Of a stretch of DNA of 64,000 nt, positions 58,453 through 64,000 are shown in pieces. The notes under the pieces were generated by a model. That model did no database searches. It saw nothing but the letters and a program-made list of their open reading frames with translations, and was not told the DNA's origin. Location of the stretch: contig JAUIMM010000200.1 in NCBI GenBank assembly GCA_031769625.1, positions 51,792,001-51,856,000 on the forward strand, read 5' to 3'. Positions within the stretch are counted from its first letter, which is position 1, and each line of letters starts with the position of its first letter. Source of the stretch: Taudactylus pleione (taxonomy: Eukaryota; Chordata; Amphibia; Anura; Myobatrachidae). The position numbers and the translations under genes were made by a program.

Positions 58453-58612
58453 GGATCCAAAACCCGCGAGACTCGGAAGGCGGGATGATGACGTTTTGCC
58501 TCGATTTCAGATCCGAGTCAGGCGGGAAAAGTCGAGCCTGACTCGGATCGGACTCGGATCGGGGGGGCTCGGGGGGGTTCGGATTTCAGAAATCCGAACC
58601 CGCTCACCCCTA

Positions 58613-59043
58613 ACACTTACACACACAAAGCCTATACAGAGACACTTACACACACAAAGCTTATACAAAGACACACACACACACACAAAGCCTATACAGA
58701 GACATTTACACACACAAAGCCTATACAGAGACACACACACAAAGCCTATACAGAGACACTTACACACCACACACACACACAAAGCTTATACAGAGACACT
58801 TACACACACACAAAGCCTATACAGAGACACTTACACACACACAAAGCCTATACAGAGACACTTACACATACACACACACAAAGCTTATGCAGAGACACTT
58901 ACACACAAAGCCCATACAGAGACACTTACACACACACAAAGCTTATACAGAGACACTTACACACACATACAAAGCCTATACAGAAACACTTACACACAAA
59001 GCCTATACAGAGACACTTACACACAAAGCCTATACAGAGACAC

Positions 59044-59080
<37 letters not shown>

Positions 59081-59650
59081 GCCTATACAGAGACACTTAC
59101 ACACACACACACACAAAGCTTATACAGATACACTTACACACAAATCCTATACAGAGACACTTATACACACACACATACACATGCACACACAAAGCCTATA
59201 CAGAGACACTTACATACAAAGCCTATAGAGAGACTCTCACACACACAAAGCCTATACAGAGACACTTACACATACACAATCAAAGCTTATGCAGAGACAC
59301 TTGCACACAAAGCCTATGCAGAGACACTTACACACACAAAGCCTATACAGAGACACTTACACACAAAGCCTATACAGAGACACTTACACACACACAGAAG
59401 GCCTATACAGAGACACATACATACACACACAAAGCTTATACAGAGACACTTACACACAAAGCCTACACAGAGACACTTACATACAAAGCCTATACAGAGA
59501 TACTCACACACACACAAAGCTTATACAGAGACACTTACACACACAAAGCCTATACAGAGACACTTACACACACACACACACACACAAAGCTTATACAGAG
59601 ACACACACACAAAGCCTAAACAGAGACATACACTTACGCACACAAATGCA
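58613..59650 (+). repeat. 27-bp minisatellite, inner part (right)
   Basis: Continuation of 48380-51427 beyond the nested hAT, beginning with the second copy of ACACTTAC. Ends near CACAAATGCAGCCAACAGCC, as on the left at about 1960. Confidence 0.93.
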
Positions 59651-60139
59651 GCCAACAGCCCCCCACATTAAAAATTAACACCCCCCCCCCCCTCCAGCAG
59701 CAGTTTAGCCATCCAATACAGCCCCTCCCCCAGCGGCAGTATATCCACTAGCCACCCCCCCCTTCCCCCAAGAACTTACCTGTAGTGAGCACGGGCAGCG
59801 GCGATGGAGAGCGCCGGGTAGGGAAGAATCACTCCTCAGCCGATGCGGACGGAAGCTCTAGTCTAGGACTCCAGCAGGTCAGGAGGAGGATAGAGCTGGT
59901 AGGAAGGCTGCCTAGGAGGGGTTGCGAGCCTCCGCTGCAGCTGCCCTTACAGGCAGCCAAGCCAACAGCAGGCTAGCAGGCACACTTGCCTGCTCGTTAA
60001 AAACCAGACTCAGGACACAATGGTGGTGCAGGGGAGGGTGTGCGGGTATGATGCCCTGGCCAGCGGTGCCTCCCTCTGTAGGGCTTGCCATGGCAACCAG
60101 AGAACATGCCCCGCTCGCCCTGCCCTTGTTACGCCACTG

Positions 60140-61600
60140 CCATCAGATGCTTCTAAGGCAGTGGCATAGTCAGGGTTGCAGATGACTGAAGGGAGCCACA
60201 GAAAAGAAGGAAGGATCTGCAGTGTGTTGTTTTCCCACATGTAGAATGTCGGACGCTTCAGGAGCATTGGCATAGTCAGGACGGCAGATGACTGGAGTGA
60301 GCTGCGGTAGAGGAAGGTAGGATCTGCAGTGTGTTGTTTTCCCACATGTAGGACGTCGGATGGCAGATGACTGGAGGGAGCTGCGGAAGAGGAAGGTAGG
60401 ATCTGCAGTGTGTTGTTTTCCCACATGTAAGACGTCGGATGGCAGATGACTGGAGGGAGCTGCGGAAGAGGAAGGTAGGATCTGCAGTGTGGTGTTTTCC
60501 CACATGTAGGATGTCGGAACCTACAGGAGCAGCAGCGTAGCCAGGACGGCAGACGACTGGATGAAGCCATGAAATGGAGGGAGCCGCGGAATGGAGGAAG
60601 GCAGAATCTGCATTGTCTTTTCCCATATGTAGGACGTCGGATGGCAGATGACTGGAGGGAGCTGCGGAACGGAGGAAGGCAGGATCTGCATTGTCTTTTC
60701 CCACATGTAGGACGCCAGAAGGCAGATGACTGGAGGGAGCCACGGAATGGAGGAAGGCAGGATATGCAGTGTGTTGTTTTCCCACATATAGGACGTTGGA
60801 CGCTTAAGGAGCAGTGGCATAATCAGGACGGCAGATGACTGGAGGGAGCTGCGGAAGAGAAAGGTAGGATCTGCAGTGTGTTGTTTTCCCACATGTAGGA
60901 TGTCGGACCCTGCAGGAGCAGAAGCGTAGCCAGGACGGCAGACGACTGGACGAAACCATGAAATGGAGGGAGCCGCGAAATGGAGGAAGGCAAAATCTGC
61001 ATTGTCTTTTCCCACATGTAGGACGTCGGATGGCTGATGACTGGAGGGAGCTGCGGAATGGAAGAAGGCAGGATCTGCAGTGTGTTGTTTTCCCACATGC
61101 AGGATGTCGGACCCTTTAGGAGCAGTGGCGTAGTCAGTACAGCAGATGACTGGAGGGAGCCGCGGAACAGAGTAAGGCAGGATCTGCATTGTCTTTTCCC
61201 ACATGTAGGACATCGGACGGCAGATGACTGGAAGGAACCACGGAATGCAGGAAGGCAGGATCTGCAGTGTGTTGTTTTCCAACATGTAAGATATCGGACG
61301 CTTCAGGAGCAGAGGTGGAGTCAGTACGTCAGACGACTGGAGGGAGCTGCGGAACGGAGGAAGGCAGGATCTGCATTGTCTTTTCCCACATGTAGGACAT
61401 CGGACGGCAGATGACTGGAGGGAACCGCGGAATGGAGGAAGGCAGAATTTGCATTGTCTTTTCCCCCGTGTAGGATGCCAGATGGCAGATGACTGGAGGG
61501 AGCCACGGAACAGAGGAAGGCAGGATCTGCAGTGTGTCTTTTCTTACATGTAGGATGTCAGACGCTTCTGGAGTGGTAGCGTAGTTAGGATGTTAGCCGC
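60140..61600 (-). repeat. 78-bp tandem array, outer right block
   Basis: Mirror of 240-1475: GGAGGAAGGCAGGATCTGCA, TTGTCTTTTCCCACATGTAG and GACGTCGGATGGCAGATGAC units, with some longer units carrying an AGGAGCAGTGGCGTAG insert. Confidence 0.9.
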
Positions 61601-62110
61601 TTCTGGAGCAGTGGCACAGTGTGGACGGCAGATGGCTAGAGGGGGCCGCGGAGGCAGGCAGGACTGGAGGATAGCATGTATGAGGTGATTTAGCGTACTT
61701 TTGTATGAGTGTGTTGCGTGTGTGTGTGTATGTGGGGTGTGTGGAGAGTGGACAATACAAAACAAGCAGATGGGGACCAACACAGTATAGGACATGAGAT
61801 GTGGGTGTGGGGGCACAATAGAAAAACATAGAAATGGGGAAATGTACACTACAGGACATACAGATGAGGGGAGAGAAAGTGCACAATACAGGATATACAT
61901 TATTTTCTGGTGGTAATATAGAACACAGATCAAACAAGGAATGTGGGGAAAGCATAATGCAGGATATACTGATCATGGGGAGAACAATACAGATTGGGGC
62001 CCAATATTGGACATACAGGTTAGTGGGGCATAAAACAGAACATACAGATCGGGGGCATGTAGGGGATCTGATGGGCCTTAAAAGGGGCATGTGGGAAACT
62101 CCTGGACCTG
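61601..62110. repeat. Degenerate repeat of CATACAGAT / GCACAATACAGGA words
   Basis: Weak tandem-like sequence (units of about 40-60 bp with GGACATACAGAT and ACAATACAGGATATAC). Up to 61833 it pairs with the window's left edge; beyond that its partner would lie outside the window. Confidence 0.5.
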
Positions 62111-63049
62111 TGGAGGTGGCTAAGCTACTCTTCTGGAGATAATGAAAGTACTAACCTTTATCTAACTGAACAAAGTGCTGTATATCCAAATGATGAAATA
62201 TTACAAACTAGTATAGGCTAACGTGTGATATAGAGCTGTAATAAGTGAATATTTTTCTATCTCTTTTTCTATGCAAATATTAAGTGTGAAATAGCTCTTT
62301 TCCCAGAATCCTGTTCATTATTGCACACAATTGCACCAGTACAGTATACTATTTTATCGCATTTAACACCTAAACGTTAGAAATTTACTGTATAGCTTTT
62401 ATTTACTGTACAACTTTCCTTTCAGAAGGTTCCCACTTGTTACTATAAGAACGAAAACTTATTTATATGATCCACACATTAGGGGGAATAAAATTCACAA
62501 CTGCACCAAGGTTACAGTTTGTCCCTCTGCCTGCTCATACACTAACAACATCTTCTCCTCTTTCTCCCCTTGGTCTGCACAGAAGCTGCTGATCTTTGGT
62601 AAGTACTGAACCCCTCCCTGTACCTATTAGTACACCTCTTATTGCCCAGAGGGAAGGGCGATCCTGATGCCATGGTTCCCCAGAGGTTTCCCCCACAGGG
62701 GGTTTTTCCTCTCCTGAGTGCTGAAGGATGACTCTTCGTGAGTCAGGAGGTTGCCCAAGTATGTGGCTGTTACGCCATTATCACCCATCAGTCACCTATC
62801 AATCACATGCAGGTACAGTGGCTCTGATTGGATAATTCACAAATATTTGTTGTTAAATATTCTGCATAATAAAAATGTTTTATATTTTAACATATAATAA
62901 CTGTTTGATGTAATCATTGCCAGAGTCTCCATTCCTTACTGATTGCTACTTTCACAGGGTCTACAAATTATTACAGATATGATTGTTACTGTCCTGTCCT
63001 GCTGGTGCTGTATAGCTGCTAGACACAATCATATATTATATACAGCAGC
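62111..63049. other. No gene or known repeat recognised
   Basis: AT-rich intergenic-looking DNA. A TTTCCCCCACAGGGGGTTTTTC hairpin-like region is near 62690, and no open frame of note. Confidence 0.4.
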
Positions 63050-63190
63050 CCTGGAGAAGTTGTCCAAAGTCACCAATCAGCTTCTGTCATTTATGTACAG
63101 TAGCACAATATTTCAAATGATAGAAGCTCATTGGTTGATTTCGTCAACTACTCAACTTTATCTCTCTCCAAGGCTTGATACATCTCCCTG
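63050..63190. mobile_element. Diverged palindromic miniature element
   Basis: Contains CACCAATCAGCTTCTGTCAT and the complement-like GAAGCTCATTGGTTGATTTC, and ends TCTCTCCAAGGCTTGATACA, resembling 7152-7300. Confidence 0.5.
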
Positions 63191-63280
63191 ACAGTGCTAT
63201 GTCCCCCTTTCACTTAATTAGCAAGTTAAAATTATTATTGATCATGTCTTTGCCTTGGTAAATAGGGTAAGACATTCATA

Positions 63281-63286
63281 GTATAA

Positions 63287-63326
<40 letters not shown>

Positions 63327-63327
63327 T
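63281..63327. repeat. (TAA)n microsatellite
   Basis: About 15 uninterrupted ATA/TAA triplets. Confidence 0.95.
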
Positions 63328-64000
63328 TTATATATAGTTGTTCCCTAATGGGTCTTAAGGTGCTTAAAAATGGGGTATCCAACTTTAGATAACTTTGCTT
63401 TATTATTCAAGCTTCTTCTGTCCCTGAAAAAATATGAAAAGTGGCCTCATGTAGGTTGGAATAAATCAACAATAAGCTGGGCCCAACACAAAATCACCAA
63501 AGACAGCTGTTAGACATACTGTAGGTCACTAATTCAGTGATTAGCAGAATGCCCGGTAATATGTAACTGATTGTAAAATAAGATATGATGTAAAGGGGAG
63601 GAAAGTGTATGGTCTTATATTATCATAGGTTACATATTTAAGTGCCCTCTTCCATGATGAAGTCTTTGCATTATACTATTTATTCATATTACGGTTAATA
63701 TCCTTCTCCCATTCAGGCTAAATGTTGTCCCCCTGCAGTGAGAATAGCCTGGTAACCTTGGTATGTGTAATACAGACAATGTAAATCCCTCTGTGCCATC
63801 GTCACCTGGATGAGAACATAGAAATAAGAGTGGGATGTGTCCCTATTACCTCGTGCTCACTCCCAGGCCTCTTCCACCACACTTTATGGGCCCAACCCAG
63901 AGGCTCAGGCAGTGTCGATGTTCAGGTAGTGCAGCGATTATTTTCAACTGCGCAAACAATTCAGAAAACCTCTATGGCCCATGTGTTACACAGAATCTGC
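63328..64000. other. No gene recognised
   Basis: Unremarkable intergenic sequence. Open frames are short and unlike known proteins. Confidence 0.4.

Larger units (their letters stand above)
51428..58612 (-). mobile_element. Intact autonomous hAT element
   Basis: Termini TAGGGGTG (51428-51435) and CACCCCTA (58605-58612), with a perfect 8-bp duplication ACACTTAC (51420-51427 and 58613-58620) inside the minisatellite. 7185 bp. It encodes one uninterrupted transposase on the minus strand, has a TATA-type promoter near its 5' end and about 18 copies of a 160-bp monomer between the two. Its left-arm counterpart minisatellite lacks it. Perfect duplications, intact gene and near-identical monomers indicate a recent insertion; present activity cannot be judged from sequence. 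Confidence 0.95.
47456..60139 (-). mobile_element. Non-autonomous hAT carrying 27-bp minisatellite (right copy), itself host to a hAT
   Basis: Ends CAGTGGCGTAACTAGG (47456) and TTGTTACGCCACTG (60139), target duplication CCGTCAGA / CCATCAGA (47448-47455 and 60140-60147). Subtracting the nested 7185-bp hAT and its 8-bp duplication leaves about 5.49 kb, against 4.00 kb for the left copy; the difference is minisatellite length. No coding capacity of its own. Confidence 0.87.
34953..61833 (-). repeat. Right arm of giant inverted repeat (palindrome)
   Basis: Reverse-complement counterpart of 1-22169. It is longer mainly because of insertions absent from the left arm: 35396-35561, 41335-41864, 43057-43605, 45650-47161 and 51428-58612. 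Its 27-bp minisatellite is also about 1.5 kb longer. It lacks about 600 bp of the Tc1 element that the left arm keeps (junction near 37257). Because each insertion has a clean empty site in the other arm, the differences are real sequence events rather than alignment noise. Confidence 0.95.

Noticed and set aside
1..61833. Palindrome as a sequencing foldback artefact
   Set aside because: Arms differ by substitutions and by several insertions with proper target duplications, which a single-molecule foldback read cannot produce. A head-to-head join of two haplotypes is not excluded and is noted under the findings.

Overview
The window looks like intergenic DNA from a large, transposon-rich vertebrate genome, most likely a frog or toad. 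This is an inference from the mixture of repeats: L1-type LINE, L2-like LINE tails, Tc1 with long inverted repeats, hAT elements, and AT-TSD miniature elements beginning GGGCCTGATTCAGA. I found no host protein-coding gene, tRNA or rRNA. Every ORF that resembles a protein belongs to a transposable element, and only one of these, a 1037-residue hAT transposase, is intact.

The whole window is organised as one giant inverted repeat. Positions 1-22169 (left arm) are matched in reverse complement by 34953-61833 (right arm), and the left arm runs off the window edge. By eye the arms differ by roughly 1-4 percent in aligned stretches, plus a set of arm-specific transposon insertions whose empty sites survive in the other arm. 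The centre, 22170-34952, is an old, broken hAT element lying inside an (AT)n tract. An 8.4-kb L1-type LINE is nested in its transposase gene, and two 549-bp hairpin elements are nested in the LINE.

Left arm, outside to inside: a 78-bp minisatellite split by a 4.0-kb non-autonomous hAT that carries a 27-bp minisatellite (1476-5476); a mosaic of miniature elements and L2-like tails (5.7-9.5 kb); a deletion-derivative hAT with two internal tandem arrays (10158-15561); L2-like and GC-rich sequence (15.6-17.2 kb); two palindromic miniature elements (17.2-17.9 kb); a Tc1 element with a broken transposase (18390-20027); and a hairpin-rich block (20266-21640). The right arm repeats this order in reverse. 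It additionally holds an intact 7.2-kb hAT with perfect 8-bp target duplications (51428-58612), two extra hairpin elements, a 1.5-kb non-autonomous hAT and a 166-bp insert. Positions 61834-64000 have no counterpart inside the window.

Three things stand out. The first is the palindrome itself, with a transposon exactly at its AT-rich axis. The second is a 549-bp element built almost entirely of about a dozen consecutive hairpins; five full copies have small A/T-rich target duplications, and stem sequences change between copies while pairing is kept. The third is a hAT family whose region between the TATA box and the transposase start carries a variable array of 160-bp monomers (one unit, about 13, about 18).
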